DNA of 64,000 bases from Actinomadura barringtoniae (GCF_017573505.1 NZ_JAGEOJ010000005.1:372001-436000), one strand, 5' to 3'. Shown: positions 42,385 through 54,400, numbered from the stretch's first letter. A program made the numbers and translations. Notes: generated from the sequence alone by a model not told the origin.

Positions 42385-42858
42385 TCACCGTCTCCTGAAC
42401 CGGGCCGCCGCGGCCTTCTGCATCTCCCGGTCGGCTTCCCGTTTAGCGATGGCCTGCCGCTTGTCGTACGACTTCTTACCACGGGCGAGGCCGATTTCGA
42501 CCTTGGCCTTCCCGTCGCTGAAGTAGAGCGCGAGCGGAATGAGAGTCCAGCCCGGCTCCGACGACTTGGCGATGATGCGCTGGATCTCCCGCTTGTGCAG
42601 GAGCAGCTTGCGCGGCCGCTTCTCCGCGTGGTTGGTCCATGTCCCTTGGACGTACTGGGGGATGTGAACGTTCTCCAGCCAGACCTCTCCGTCGCGCACG
42701 TGCGCGTAGCCGTCGACGACGTTGGCGCGGCCGGCGCGCAGCGCCTTGACCTCGGTGCCGAGCAGCACCAGGCCCGCTTCCCAGGTGTCGTCGATGTGAT
42801 AGTCGTAACGGGCACGCTTGTTCTGGGCGATGTTCTTCCGCCCGGTCTCACGTGGCAC
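42385..42858 (-). CDS. smpB: SsrA-binding protein SmpB
   Basis: A 157-residue RNA-binding protein, partner of tmRNA in trans-translation. It has [14 protein letters not shown], the OB-barrel [19 protein letters not shown], and the basic C-terminal tail [20 protein letters not shown], which folds in the mRNA channel. Start is GTG 42858, four bases after the S41 peptidase stop; PBP-like gene follows by nine bases. Full length. tmRNA is nearby. Confidence 0.96.
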   Translation of the reverse strand: MPRETGRKNIAQNKRARYDYHIDDTWEAGLVLLGTEVKALRAGRANVVDGYAHVRDGEVWLENVHIPQYVQGTWTNHAEKRPRKLLLHKREIQRIIAKSSEPGWTLIPLALYFSDGKAKVEIGLARGKKSYDKRQAIAKREADREMQKAAAARFRRR

Positions 42859-42862
42859 GTGA

Positions 42863-44338
42863 TCAGCCTCGGTCTCTGTCCATTGCGCCGCCCGAGCCCA
42901 CCTCCGGCAGCGTCGCGATCAGGCCGCGCAGCACGGTCCTGCCGCGCTGCTCGGCCTCTTCGGGCGGGCGGTCGGCCGAGACCGCCACATCCGGGTCGAT
43001 CCCGACACCGTCGAGGTTACGGCCGTTCGGGGTGCGATAGCGACCGACGGTGAGCTCGATCGCCGAGCCGTCCTCGAGGCGGACCGGTTCCTGCACCGAC
43101 CCCTTCCCGTAGGTACGCGATCCTACGATCACCGCGCGGTCCCGGTCGCGCAGGGAGCCCGCCACGACCTCGGCGGCGCTGGCGGTGCCCGCGTCCACGA
43201 GGACCACCAGCGGCGTGTCGCCGTCGCCGGGGTGGGTGACGTTCATCCGCTCGGCGGGCCGCCCCTGCCGCTCGTAGGTCACCACCAGCCCGCTCCGCAG
43301 GAACGCCGAGGCCGTCTCGACCGCCTCGTCCAGCAGGCCGCCGGGATTGCCGCGCAGGTCGAGCAGGATGCCGCCGCGGTGCCGGTCCGGCGCCTGGTCG
43401 ACGGCGGCGCGCACCTGGCGGCCGACGCCGCGGGTGAACGCGCCGACCCGTACGAGCTGCATGTCGGGCGGCAGGGCACTCGCCGACACGTCGCCGCTCT
43501 GCACCGGGGTGCGGACGAGGGTGAAGCGCTTCTCGTGGTGGTCGCGGTCGACGGCGAGCTCGACGCCGGTGTCGGCCTTGCCGCGCAGGGCCGCCGCGAC
43601 CTTCGTCACGTCCCAGCCGTCGACGCGTTCGCCGGCCACCCGCGTGACCACGTCTCCGGCGCGTACACCGGCCTTGGCGGCCGCCGAGCCGGGCTGAACG
43701 CTGGCCACCCGTACCGGCCCTGGAGCGGCGGTGCCGGGCGTGGCAGAGGCCGACGGCGCAGGCGCGGGCGAGGAGGTGGCGGAGGGCGAGGGCGACTCGG
43801 CGGCGGTGGGCTCGTCGCCCTCCGCGGTCGCCGCACGGGCCTGGTCGCGGCCTTGATCGCCGCCCTGGTCCCCGCTCTGATCGCCGCCCTGATCGCCGCC
43901 CTGATCGCCGCCCTGATCGCCGCCCTGATCGCCGCCCTGATCGCCGCCCTGATCGCCGCTCTGGTCGCCGCTCGGGGCCTCCGAGGTGCGACCGGCGGCG
44001 TTCTGGGGTCCTGAGCCCAGCCAGATGCCCACGCCGCTGTAGCTGCCGTTCAGGCGGCCCTGGAAGTCGTCGAACTCCTCGGCCGAGTAGTAGCGGGCCC
44101 ACTTGTCGCCGAGGCGCTTCAGCATGCCGTCGATGGCCGCGCGGTCGAGCTCGCCGTGGTCCACGGGCTCGACGGACTCCTGACCGATCTTGGTGGCCGC
44201 CTCGTCCAGCAGGGACCGAGGCGAGGGGTCGGGCTGCTTGGCCGCCCCACCGCCGCTGACCACTCCGGCACCGTAGGCGCAGACGATCGCGGCGGCTATG
44301 GCGGTCCCCCGCAGCGCACGACCGGTGAACCGGAACAT
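42863..44338 (-). CDS. S41 C-terminal-processing peptidase with repeat-containing PDZ domain
   Basis: A 491-residue exported serine peptidase (Ctp). An N-terminal helix anchors it. The PDZ domain starts at YSGVGIWLG (about 100-108) and resumes with [23 protein letters not shown] (209-231). Between these two parts lies an insert of about 100 residues, with GGDQ tetrapeptides (123-166) and a Pro/Ser/Ala linker. The Ser/Lys dyad is S387 (AGTASAAEV) and K412 (TYGKGSVQ), 25 residues apart as usual. Ctp proteases trim envelope proteins, often with FtsEX-type wall hydrolase systems. It stands 74 bases after ftsX and is coupled to smpB. Confidence 0.9.
   Translation of the reverse strand: MFRFTGRALRGTAIAAAIVCAYGAGVVSGGGAAKQPDPSPRSLLDEAATKIGQESVEPVDHGELDRAAIDGMLKRLGDKWARYYSAEEFDDFQGRLNGSYSGVGIWLGSGPQNAAGRTSEAPSGDQSGDQGGDQGGDQGGDQGGDQGGDQGGDQSGDQGGDQGRDQARAATAEGDEPTAAESPSPSATSSPAPAPSASATPGTAAPGPVRVASVQPGSAAAKAGVRAGDVVTRVAGERVDGWDVTKVAAALRGKADTGVELAVDRDHHEKRFTLVRTPVQSGDVSASALPPDMQLVRVGAFTRGVGRQVRAAVDQAPDRHRGGILLDLRGNPGGLLDEAVETASAFLRSGLVVTYERQGRPAERMNVTHPGDGDTPLVVLVDAGTASAAEVVAGSLRDRDRAVIVGSRTYGKGSVQEPVRLEDGSAIELTVGRYRTPNGRNLDGVGIDPDVAVSADRPPEEAEQRGRTVLRGLIATLPEVGSGGAMDRDRG
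43841..43972 (-). repeat. 12-bp tandem repeat encoding GGDQ units in the S41 peptidase
   Basis: About eleven in-frame 12-base units, mostly GATCGCCGCCCT on the plus strand, encoding (S/G)GDQ tetrads (residues 123-166). Copies in the centre are identical, so recent slippage is likely. Confidence 0.9.
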
Positions 44339-44413
44339 GCGAGCCAGTGTAATTCCCGCTGTTCTCCGGGGTGTGGACGCCCGCCGATCCGTCCCGGTCC
44401 GGCCGCCGGCCCG

Positions 44414-45319
44414 CTAAATCCGCAGGTAGCGGCGCAGGGTGAGGAACGAGGCTATGGCGCAGAGCAGCACGCCGAAGCAGATCGACACGACAATGACCGC
44501 GACCACCGTCCCCCAGCCGAGCTGGGTCGCGAACCCGACATTGCCCGCCAATCGGTCAATGAGCAGCATCTTGCTCCCGACCAGCAGGACCGCCGAGAAC
44601 AGGCCTCCGATCAGGCCCGCGATGGCGCCCTCCATGATGAAGGGCATTTGGATATAGGTGTTCGATGCGCCGACGAGTCTCATGATGCCCGTCTCACGGC
44701 GCCGGTTGAACGCCGACAACCGCACCGTGTTGGCCACCAGCAGCACCGCGGCGATCACCTGGATCAGGGCGATCATCAGCGCGGCCCACTGCAGGCCACC
44801 GAGGATCTTGAAGAACTTCTTCAGGATCTCGCGTTCGTTGATCACCTGGTCCACGCCCGGCCGGCCCGTGATCGCCTGAATGACCTTCTCGTACTGCGAG
44901 GGGTCCTTCAGCTTGATCCGGAACGAGTCGGGAATGTCGCCCGGCTTGGTCGCCGCGACGAACCCGGGCGTGCCGGAGAACCGGTCCTTGAAGCGGTCGA
45001 ACGCCTCCTGGCGGCTCTCATAGTCGACCTTCGCCACCTGCGGCATGTCCTCAAGGCTCTTCTTGAGGGTGTCGCGCTGCTGCTCGGTCGTGTCACTCCG
45101 CTGGCACGCGGGGTTGGAGCTGGTCTTGGCACACAGGTAGACCGACACCTCGACCCGGTCGTACCAGAACCCCTTGGAGGCGTTGACCTGAGCCCGCAGC
45201 AGCAGGCCGGTCCCGAAAAGCGCCATGGCGATGGCGACGGTGATGACGAGGGAGATCGTCATCGTCAGGTTCCTGCGGAGACCGATCCAGATCTCCTGGA
45301 GAACGAACTGTGCGCGCAT
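44414..45319 (-). CDS. ftsX: Cell division protein FtsX
   Basis: A 301-residue four-helix permease-like protein that with FtsE controls peptidoglycan hydrolases at division. N-terminal helix (NLTMTISLVITVAIAMALFGTG), a large outer loop (about 45-170, with an extra Cys pair CAKTSSNPACQ), then three helices with the FtsX signature SAFNRRRETGIMRLVGAS (about 205-222). Complete. It lies 162 bases after ftsE rather than overlapping it as is usual. Confidence 0.95.
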   Translation of the reverse strand: MRAQFVLQEIWIGLRRNLTMTISLVITVAIAMALFGTGLLLRAQVNASKGFWYDRVEVSVYLCAKTSSNPACQRSDTTEQQRDTLKKSLEDMPQVAKVDYESRQEAFDRFKDRFSGTPGFVAATKPGDIPDSFRIKLKDPSQYEKVIQAITGRPGVDQVINEREILKKFFKILGGLQWAALMIALIQVIAAVLLVANTVRLSAFNRRRETGIMRLVGASNTYIQMPFIMEGAIAGLIGGLFSAVLLVGSKMLLIDRLAGNVGFATQLGWGTVVAVIVVSICFGVLLCAIASFLTLRRYLRI

Positions 45320-45481
45320 GCCTCGCTGTCCTTGATCGCCTGTGCCCGCTGGGGAGCGTGTTCGGTGCGGGCGCGTTCCACTCGTACTTCGTACCGAATG
45401 TCATACGCCGGTTTGGACCCGCAGGTTCAGTGCGGTGGTGCCGGGGCGGTCCGCGCCGCCGCCGGCCGCCGACTGCGTGAG

Positions 45482-46171
45482 CTAGTAGGCCTGGCCGTAG
45501 ACGCCGCGGGACTGGTCGCGGACGACCCGCCCGTCCTCGAGCTCGACGACGCGCTTGCGGAACGCGTCGACGATCGCGGCGTCGTGGGTGGCCATCACCA
45601 CGGTGGTGCCGGTCCGGTTGATCCGGTCCAGCACCTTCATGATGCCGATGGACGTCGCCGGGTCGATGTTCCCCGTCGGCTCGTCCGCCAGGAGGATCAT
45701 CGGCCGGTTGACGAACGCCCGCGCGATGGCGACGCGCTGCTGCTCGCCGCCCGACAGCTCGTCGGGCATCCGGTGCGCCTTGCCTTCGAGCCCGACGAGG
45801 TCGATGACCTCGGGCACCACCTTGGCGATGAAGCGCCGCGGCTTGCCGATCACCTCGAGGGCGAACGCGACGTTCTCGAAGACGTTCTTGTTGGGGAGGA
45901 GGCGGAAGTCCTGGAAGACGCAGCCGATCCGGCGCCGCAGATGCGGCACCTTCCAGTTGGTCAACCGGCTGAGGTCCTTGCCCGCCACGTGCACGTGACC
46001 CTGGCTAGGACGCTCCTCCTTGAGGATCAGTCGCAGGAAGGTCGACTTACCCGAACCCGACGGCCCGACCAGGAACAGGAACTCGCCCTTTTCGATGGCG
46101 ACGTTCACGTGCTGGAGGGCCGGCCGGCCCTGGTTCTTGTAGACCTTGGTGACGTTGTCGAAATGGATCAC
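45482..46171 (-). CDS. ftsE: Cell division ATP-binding protein FtsE
   Basis: A 229-residue ABC ATPase. Walker A GPSGSGKS (36-43), signature LSGGEQQR (139-146), Walker B MILLADEP (158-165), and H-loop THD. It energises FtsX for cell-wall hydrolase control. ATG 46171. It starts the run ftsE, ftsX, ctp, smpB, pbp-like, all on the minus strand. Confidence 0.95.
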   Translation of the reverse strand: MIHFDNVTKVYKNQGRPALQHVNVAIEKGEFLFLVGPSGSGKSTFLRLILKEERPSQGHVHVAGKDLSRLTNWKVPHLRRRIGCVFQDFRLLPNKNVFENVAFALEVIGKPRRFIAKVVPEVIDLVGLEGKAHRMPDELSGGEQQRVAIARAFVNRPMILLADEPTGNIDPATSIGIMKVLDRINRTGTTVVMATHDAAIVDAFRKRVVELEDGRVVRDQSRGVYGQAY

Positions 46172-46492
46172 GGCTGCATCACGGCGGTTCAGTCTAGGGG
46201 TTGGATTACGGAGGAACCTGGAACCCCGAACCTATCCGGGTCTCTGGGCCCTTCCGTTCACCTCCCGGTCGTCCGACCAGGCGGCTTCCGAGCAGTGTAG
46301 AGGGGACAGTCAACTGCCTCGGCCCATATGAGGCGGTACGCGGGGAGCGGATCCACCTGGGGCGCGGCGTGTCGGCACCTCCCCGGCCCGTTCGACCGGT
46401 TCGTGCCTGAGAGCTCACGGTCTTGCCGGATCGACCATACAGTCCGGCTACGCTGGATGATGGCGAATTGCACGGAGATTGGGGCACACGAC
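46172..46492. other. Divergent promoter region upstream of ftsE
   Basis: 321 bases between ftsE and a small membrane protein gene. No RNA structure or long inverted repeat is obvious to me. Promoters for both genes are expected here. Confidence 0.4.
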
Positions 46493-46678
46493 ATGAGCTG
46501 CGAACACCTGATCTGCGCCCGGTGCTCGGGTCCGGTGGCCGAAGGGCGCTGCCCGACCTGCCGGAGCGCACGCGCCGAAATCCACCGCCACGGACCGAAC
46601 ATCCCGCCCGCGCTGGTCCTGGCCGGCCTGGTGGCGCTCCTCTTCCTGGCCCTGGTCCTCCAGCGCGTCTACGGCTGA
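46493..46678 (+). CDS. Zinc-ribbon micro membrane protein
   Basis: A 61-residue protein with two CxxC pairs (CARC, CPTC; a likely zinc ribbon, residues 8-22) and one C-terminal helix (ALVLAGLVALLFLALVLQRVYG). ATG 46493 gives MSCEHLICARC. No strong ribosome site. Small zinc-ribbon/TM proteins of this layout are found across actinobacteria; function unknown. Confidence 0.65.
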   Translation: MSCEHLICARCSGPVAEGRCPTCRSARAEIHRHGPNIPPALVLAGLVALLFLALVLQRVYG

Positions 46679-46709
46679 GAACTCCCGAGTCCGGTGAGGA
46701 CTTAAGCGG

Positions 46710-47771
46710 CTAGGACGCCTTCGGGGGCGCGGAGGCCTTGGTGAACGCCCCGTCCTCCCCGAACACCTCGGCCTTGGACTGTTCCTTGGACTTGTCGGTG
46801 GACTTGGCCGGATCGAACGCCACGAACTGGAGCGTCTCGGAGGTCTGGATCTGCGGACCCTCCACCCCGTTCTCCAGCAGATGCGCGATCTCCGGCGGCA
46901 GCGGCGGGTTCAGCCCCTTGGCCTTGTCCTTGTCCTTCGGCTGGGTGTTGGTGTTGCGCGACAGCGAGTAGAGAACGGTCACACCGCCGTGCTCGGTCCG
47001 CAGCGGGAAGAGCGGCCAGGGTGTGGCGACGAACACGGTCTGCAGGATCAGGCCGCGCGACAGCGCCTTCCGGTGGTCCTTGCGGCTCTGGTTGTAGTAG
47101 CCGGTCGTGTACGGGCCGTTCTTCATGATGCGGGCGGTCACGCTGTCGGGGCCCTCGAACGCGAGGGTGGCGTGGATGCCCGGCACCTGCTGCGGGCCGA
47201 TCAGCACCGAGGTGTCGTCGGGCGTGACCCCGGTCGCGTACCCGTCGGGGCCGACCGCGATCTTGGGCATCTTGGCCTTGGGCGCCAGCAGCGTGGACAG
47301 GCTCAGGTGCCAGGTGTCGGTCGAGCCCTTGCGGATGAAGCCCATCAGCGCGGTGCGGGTGCTCTTGGGGTCGCCCTTGACGGTCCGCGGCACCTGGGCC
47401 ACGAACCACTGCGGGAACTCCTCCTTGAGCTTCGGTACGTAGAACTTCGGCGTTCCGTAGTCGAAGCGCTGCACGGGGTCGCCATCGAAGGCGGCCTTGC
47501 GGAACTCGGCCGCGGTCAGCATCGCCTGGCCGTCGGAGACCCAGTTCAGCGCCAGGCGCTCGTCCCGGGCCGCGCGGGCCACGTCGTCGTTGCCGACGAA
47601 CGAGCGGAACTGGCTCTCGGCCAGCTGCGGGGTAAGAGGCTCGGGCGAGGGGGCCACCGTGGTGAGCGCGGCGCGCGGGCGTGCCTTGGACTCCTGGCCC
47701 GCGCAGCTCGCGACGGCAGGCGTGACCGCCAGCAGCACGGCGGCACACGCCGCCAGTGTGGTCCTGCGCAC
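46710..47771 (-). CDS. Lipoprotein, member 1 of a three-paralogue family
   Basis: A 353-residue lipoprotein (lipobox VASC, Cys23). After an Ala/Pro linker comes an all-domain shared with the two lipoproteins downstream of prfB: PKFYVPKLKEEFPQWFVAQV (108-127), then strand-rich segments with DGYATGVTPDDT. The C-terminus is Lys/Ala-rich. The start is GTG 47771. It points away from prfB, across a 290-base gap with tandem repeats. Function unknown; wall-associated. Confidence 0.75.
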   Translation of the reverse strand: MRRTTLAACAAVLLAVTPAVASCAGQESKARPRAALTTVAPSPEPLTPQLAESQFRSFVGNDDVARAARDERLALNWVSDGQAMLTAAEFRKAAFDGDPVQRFDYGTPKFYVPKLKEEFPQWFVAQVPRTVKGDPKSTRTALMGFIRKGSTDTWHLSLSTLLAPKAKMPKIAVGPDGYATGVTPDDTSVLIGPQQVPGIHATLAFEGPDSVTARIMKNGPYTTGYYNQSRKDHRKALSRGLILQTVFVATPWPLFPLRTEHGGVTVLYSLSRNTNTQPKDKDKAKGLNPPLPPEIAHLLENGVEGPQIQTSETLQFVAFDPAKSTDKSKEQSKAEVFGEDGAFTKASAPPKAS

Positions 47772-47930
47772 CGCCTGCTACCCCCGGCCCTTCCGATGAT
47801 CCACCCATGATCCCCGATGGATCGCCCCTGCGGACCCGTTTCCGCCACCTGGTGACCTACCGGTCGCCGGCGTGACCGGCCCCGGCCCTGGATTCTGCCA
47901 TCAGGGAGAGGACCGGGCGAAGCCGGACCT

Positions 47931-48000
47931 GGCCACCCGAGCTCCGTGACCGCCGGCCACCCGAGCTCCGGACCGCCGGCCACCCGAGCTCAGGACCATC
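47931..48000. repeat. Three 23-24-bp tandem copies upstream of prfB
   Basis: Copies of GGCCACCCGAGCTCCG-type sequence at 47931-47954, 47955-47977 and 47978-48000 in the divergent region between a lipoprotein gene and prfB. They may be regulatory sites or neutral. Confidence 0.8.
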
Positions 48001-48061
48001 CGTACCGAAGGCCCGGTCACCGGACGCTCGGGCACCCCCCGGACGGCGATAAGCTCGGTCT

Positions 48062-49180
<1,119 letters not shown>

Positions 49181-49306
49181 GCCCGGCCACACCAACCCCT
49201 TATCGGGGCATAGCGGACATCTCGGATTCACTGTGTGATCGATCGATTACTCTGTGATGATGTTGGGGAGAGACTGCACCACCGCCTCAATCCCCCGAGG
49301 TCCTCA

Positions 49307-50284
49307 ATGCCCCTGCGTACCGCCGCGTCCCTGGCACTCCCCCCGCTGCTGTTGCTGGCGTCCGCCGCCGCGTGCGGCGGAAGCTCGTCGTCCGCCGAGT
49401 CGAGCGGGCCGCCGGCGCTGACCAAGACCCAGGCCGAGCAGGTCCTGCAGCGGTTCGTGGCGACGGCCAACCGGGCGAGCCACGACCTGGACGACGAGAC
49501 GCTCGCCGCGGTCGAGGGCGCACCGCAGCTCACCATGGACGCCGCCGCGTACAAGCTCCGCCGGGCCGCCAAGTACAAGCCCGCGGACGTGCAGGTCGCC
49601 AAGCCCACCTTCTACATCCCGCGCCTGAGCGGCTACCCGCACTGGTTCGCCGCCGACGTCATCTCCGGCAGCGGCAAGGAGACCCTGCGGCACGCGATGC
49701 TGTTCACGCAGGACAAGGCGGGCGGTCCCTGGCTGCTGACCGGCGACCCGTACCCGACCGACGCCGCGCTGAGCAAGGTCGCGCTGGACGACAAGGGCTA
49801 CGCGACCGCGGTCTCGCCGACCACGACGAACCTCACGCTGCCCCCCGCCAAGCTCGCCCCGGCGCACGCGGCCCTGCTCAGCGAGGGCCCGAAGGTCCCA
49901 GGCGCCGCCGGGCTGGCCGCCGGCCCGAAGACCACCCAGGCCTATGACGCCCTGCGCCAGGCCGAAGATCAGCTCGGCAAGGGCGGCGTCACGCTCACCT
50001 CGAAGTTCGCCCCCGAGACCGTTCCCGTCCACGCCCTGCGCACCACCGACGGCGGCGCGCTGGTCTGGTACGTCGTACGCCAGAACGAGGCGTACTCCAG
50101 CCCGAAGCGGGGCAGGCTGGCTGTAACCGGTGATCTCATCGGGCTCGCCCCGGCCTCGGCGGCCAAGACTCGCCTGGACACGACCGTCCTCGTGCAGTAC
50201 CTGGCCACCGTCCCGCCCAAGGGCAAGGGCCCGGCCGCGGTGACCGGCATGTACCGCAAGGCCGTGGAGGCCACGGGTTCCTGA
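49307..50284 (+). CDS. Lipoprotein, member 2 of a three-paralogue family
   Basis: A 325-residue probable lipoprotein (SAAAC, Cys23) starting at ATG 49307. Shared family segment at 101-118 (TFYIPRLSGYPHWFAADV), then LSKVALDDKGYATAVSP matches the GPDGYATGV region of member 1, and ALRTTDGGALVWYVV matches member 3. Downstream of prfB by 126 bases; a strong terminator ends it at 50291-50361. Function unknown. Confidence 0.78.
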   Translation: MPLRTAASLALPPLLLLASAAACGGSSSSAESSGPPALTKTQAEQVLQRFVATANRASHDLDDETLAAVEGAPQLTMDAAAYKLRRAAKYKPADVQVAKPTFYIPRLSGYPHWFAADVISGSGKETLRHAMLFTQDKAGGPWLLTGDPYPTDAALSKVALDDKGYATAVSPTTTNLTLPPAKLAPAHAALLSEGPKVPGAAGLAAGPKTTQAYDALRQAEDQLGKGGVTLTSKFAPETVPVHALRTTDGGALVWYVVRQNEAYSSPKRGRLAVTGDLIGLAPASAAKTRLDTTVLVQYLATVPPKGKGPAAVTGMYRKAVEATGS

Positions 50285-50290
50285 TCTCGT

Positions 50291-50361
50291 CGGGTGCCGG
50301 CGCGGTCCCACTCTTCCTGACCGCTGCAGTGGGATCGAGTCCGGCACCCGGCGTGCTTTTT
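50291..50361 (+). terminator. Rho-independent terminator with T-run
   Basis: 10-bp outer stem CGGGTGCCGG/CCGGCACCCG (50291-50300, 50341-50350), inner stem TCCCAC/GTGGGA, and TTTTT at 50357-50361. One of the few classic terminators in the window. Confidence 0.85.
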
Positions 50362-50407
50362 CACCCCCTACACTGACGCGGCAATAGTTCGAGTTATCCG
50401 CTGAGGT

Positions 50408-51367
50408 GTGAAATTGCGCCGTTTTGTGGCCCCGGTGCTAGCCGGGGTGGCCGGGCTGGTCGCTCTCGGGGCCGCCGCGTGCTCGGCCGAGTCGGACGGC
50501 GCCACCACCTCGGCGAGCGCCGAGCCGACCGTGAGCCCGGCCGTGGGCACGGACGAGTCGTTCAAGGTGCTCAAGGACTGGGTGGCGCGGCACAACCGGG
50601 CGATCACCACGGGCGACGAGAAGCTGTGGCGGGACACCGTCACCGGGTCGCTGGAGGCGCCGGTCAGCGTGCGGGTCCGGACGTACGGCAAGCTGCCCGG
50701 GTCGTCGAAGATCAGCCTCTTCAACCCGGTGCTGTACGTGCCGCGGCAGGCGTCCTACCCGAAGTGGTTCGCCGCCGCCGCGCTTTCGGGGGCGGCGGGG
50801 CGTGGCCATGGGGGTGAAACACAGCGCTCCGGCGGCAAGGACCAGCAGGTGCTCGCGCTGTTCGTCCGTACGAGCGCCAAGGACGACTGGCGGGCCGCGC
50901 ACTGGCTCACGTTCAAAGGCAAGCCGCCCGAGTTGGCCTATGACGCGCAGGGTTATGCCATACCGGCGCCGGACCGCGGCCTGCCCGCCGCGCACGGGGC
51001 CTTCCTCGCCTCAGGCGACACCTCTGGTTTCTCTCCGGACGCCTACTCGGCCAAGTCCCGGACTCCCACGTACGGCAATTGGCAGACCCCGCCGGGCCGC
51101 TACACGCCTGGACCGGGCCCTTCCTATGCGTTGCGCACGAAGGACGGCGGCTCGCTGGTCTGGTACGGCCTTTCCCAGAGCCAGACCTTCACGGGCGGCA
51201 CGGAATCGACCCTGCCCCAGGAACTGCGCAACTACCTGACCAAGAAGAAGGTCGACGCGGGCTCGACCGTTCAGGCCACGTGGCAGTGGCTGGCCATCGG
51301 GTACGCGCCGGTCAGCGGCAAGGGCACGGTCCTCGGCGAGTCCGTGTCCCTTGCCGCTGTGGGCTGA
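50408..51367 (+). CDS. Lipoprotein, member 3 of a three-paralogue family
   Basis: A 319-residue probable lipoprotein (GAAAC, Cys25). Family segment at 107-124 (PVLYVPRQASYPKWFAAA), then ALRTKDGGSLVWYGLSQSQ, very like member 2. A Gly/His-rich loop follows the family segment. The start GTG 50408 is close to GAGG; TTG 50414 has better spacing. It converges with NAD-GDH across a hairpin. Function unknown. Confidence 0.76.
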   Translation: MKLRRFVAPVLAGVAGLVALGAAACSAESDGATTSASAEPTVSPAVGTDESFKVLKDWVARHNRAITTGDEKLWRDTVTGSLEAPVSVRVRTYGKLPGSSKISLFNPVLYVPRQASYPKWFAAAALSGAAGRGHGGETQRSGGKDQQVLALFVRTSAKDDWRAAHWLTFKGKPPELAYDAQGYAIPAPDRGLPAAHGAFLASGDTSGFSPDAYSAKSRTPTYGNWQTPPGRYTPGPGPSYALRTKDGGSLVWYGLSQSQTFTGGTESTLPQELRNYLTKKKVDAGSTVQATWQWLAIGYAPVSGKGTVLGESVSLAAVG

Positions 51368-51374
51368 TGCCCAG

Positions 51375-51396
51375 GCCGGCCGATACCTCGGCCGGC
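51375..51396. terminator. Bidirectional hairpin between convergent genes
   Basis: 9-bp GCCGGCCGA/TCGGCCGGC stem with TACC loop (51375-51396) between the lipoprotein stop (51367) and the NAD-GDH stop (51403). Confidence 0.75.
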
Positions 51397-51402
51397 TGAT
51401 AC

Positions 51403-54400
51403 CTAGGCTTCGGTGGACGGCAGGGCGCTGGCGGTGACCAGGGTGCGGATCGAGCCCAGGGCGACCGACAGGGTGGCCAGATCGAAGCTGTCGCTCTCCC
51501 AGATCTCGCTGAGCGTCTGCTGGGCGCGCAGCACAGCGGTCTGGTTCTTCTCGGCCCAGTTGGCGAGCCGCTCCTCGGGCTGCGCGCCCGGCGCGCTGGT
51601 GATCAGCACGTCCCGGGTGAGCGCCGCGTGCGCCGCGTACAGGTCGTCGCGGAGCGCGGAGCGGGCCATCGAACGCCAGCGGTCGTCGCGCGGCAGCGCG
51701 ATGATGCGCTCGCGCAGCCGCGACAGCTGGAGCCGGTCGGCGAGGTCGAAGTAGACCTCGGCGACCTCCTCGACCGGGCGGCCGGTGTCGTGCGCGATCG
51801 TGACCAGGTCGAACGTGGAGTACGCCGGGACCAGCATCGCGACCTGCTCGGCCAGCTCGTCGGGCACGCCGCGCTCGGTGAAGCTGTCGCGGCGCTGCTC
51901 GAACGCCGCCAGGTCCAGGCCCACCAGAAGCTTGGGCAGCTGCGTGCCGAGCGCGACCGCGCCGTCGGCGAAGAAGCCGATCGTCTCCTGGATGTCGAAC
52001 GGCGGCCGCCGGTTGTGCAGCAGCCAGCGGGCGCCGCGCTCGGTGAGCTTGCGCGCCTCCAGCAGCATCGCGACCTGCGTGGACTCGTCGACCTGGTGCG
52101 ACAGGTCCTCGACGGTGCGCCAGAAGCGCGGCATGTCGAAGACCTCGCGGGCGACCAGGTAGGCGCGGGCGATGTCCTGCGCGGACGCCCCGGTCTCCTC
52201 GTTCAGCCGGAAGTCGAAGGTGATGCCGCTGTTGTTGACCAGGTCGTTCACCACGGCGGTGGTGATGATCTCGCGGCGCAGCGGGTGCCGGTCCATGTAA
52301 CCCTGGAACCGGTCGCGCAGCGGCGTCGGGAAGTAGTTGACCAGCCACGACTCCAGGTAGGGGTCGTCGGGCAGGTCCGAGGCCACCAGCTGGTCGTCCA
52401 GCGTCATCTTGGCGTAGGCCAGCAGCACCGAGAACTCGGGGCTGGTCAGCCCGAGCCCGGACTGGCGGCGTTCGGCCAGGTGCTTGTCGTCGGGCAGGAA
52501 CTCCAGGCGCCGCTTGAGCTTGCCCTCGCGTTCCAGCTTGCGCAGGTAGCGGGCGTGCACGTGCAGCATCGCCGGGGCCTGCGCGCGCGAGGCGGCCAGC
52601 ACGACGTTCTGCGCGTAGTTGTCGGGCAGGACCAGGTCGGCGACCTCGTCGGTCATCTCGTACAGCAGCCCGTCGCGCTGCTTGCGGGTGAGCTCGCCGT
52701 CCCGCACCACCTGGTCGAGCAGGATCTTGATGTTGACCTCGTGGTCGGAGGTGTCCACGCCGGCGGAGTTGTCGATGAAGTCGGTGTTGACCAGGCCGCC
52801 GCCGCGCGCGTACTCGATCCGGCCGAGCTGGGTGAGGCCGAGGTTGCCGCCCTCGCCGACCACCTTGCAGCGCAGCTCCATGCCGTCGACGCGGACCGGG
52901 TCGTTGGCCTTGTCGCCGACGTCGGCGTTGTTCTCGACCGCGGCCTTGACGTAGGTGCCGATGCCGCCGTTCCACAGCAGGTCGACGGGCGCGAGCAGCG
53001 CGGCGCGGATCAGCTCGAACGGGGTCAGGGCGAGCACGTCGCCCTCGATGCCGAGCGCGGCGCGGATCTCCGGCGTCAGCTTGATCGACTTGGCGGTGCG
53101 CGGGAAGATCCCGCCGCCCTTGGACAGCAGCCCGGTGTCGTAGTCGGCCCAGGAGCTGCGCGGCAGCTCGAACATCCGCTTGCGTTCGGTGAACGAGGTC
53201 GCCGGGTCCGGATCGGGGTCGATGAAGACGTGCCGGTGGTCGAACGCGCAGACCAGCTTGGTGTGCTCGCTGAGGAGCATCCCGTTGCCGAAGACGTCGC
53301 CGCTCATGTCGCCGATGCCGACGACGGTGAAGTCCTCGTTCTGGATGTCCTTGCCGAGCGAGCGGAAGTGGTACTTCACCGACTCCCAGGCGCCGCGCGC
53401 GGTGATGCCCATCGCCTTGTGGTCGTAGCCGACCGAGCCGCCGGAGGCGAACGCGTCGCCGAGCCAGAAGCCGTAGGAGGCCGAGACCTCGTTGGCGATG
53501 TCGGAGAAGGTGGCGGTGCCCTTGTCGGCCGCGACCACCAGGTAGGTGTCGTCGCTGTCGTGGCGGACCACGTTCGGCGGCGGGACGACCTTGCCGTCCA
53601 CCAGGTTGTCGGTGACGTCGAGCAGGCCGCTGATGAAGTCCTTGTAGATCGCGATGCCGGCGTTCATGAACGTCTCGCGGTCGGCGGACGGGTCGGGCAG
53701 CTGCTTGCCGACGAACCCGCCCTTGGCGCCGGCCGGGACGATCACGGTGTTCTTGACCGCCTGGGCCTTCACCAGGCCGAGGATCTCGGTGCGGAAGTCC
53801 TCGCGCCGGTCCGACCAGCGCAGGCCGCCGCGCGCCACCGCGCCGAACCGCAGGTGGACGCCCTCCAGCTTCGGCGAGTAGACGAAGATCTCGTACTTGG
53901 GGCGCGGCTGCGGCAGGTCCGGGATGCCCGCCGGGTCGAACTTGATCGAGAGGTAGGGCTTGCCCTGGTAGTGGTTGGTGCGCAGCGTCGCGGTGATCAT
54001 CGCCAGGTAGGCCCGCAGGATGCGGTCCTCGTCCAGGCTGGCGACCTCGTCGAGCATGCCGCCGACCTCTTCGCCGATCGCCTCGCTGCGCTCGGCCTCG
54101 CCGCCCGAGAGCGCCGGGTCCAGGCGGCTCTCCCACAGGCGGATCAGCAGCCGGGTGATGGCGGCGTTGCGGAGCAGCACCTGCTCGATGTAGCGCTTGG
54201 AGAACGAGGTGCCGGTCTGGCGCAGGTACATCGCGTACGCGCGCAGCACCATCGTCTGCTTCCAGTTGAGGCCGACGTGGAGCACGAGGGCGTTGAAGCC
54301 GTCGTTCTCGATGTCGCCGCGCCACAGCGCCGTGAAGGCGTCCTGGAAGAGCACCTTGCGGTCCTCTTCGGCCACGTCGGCGGGCGGCTCGTACCGCAGG

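Noticed and set aside
43841..43972. CRISPR-like or noncoding repeat
   Set aside because: The 12-bp repeat is in frame within the S41 protease gene.
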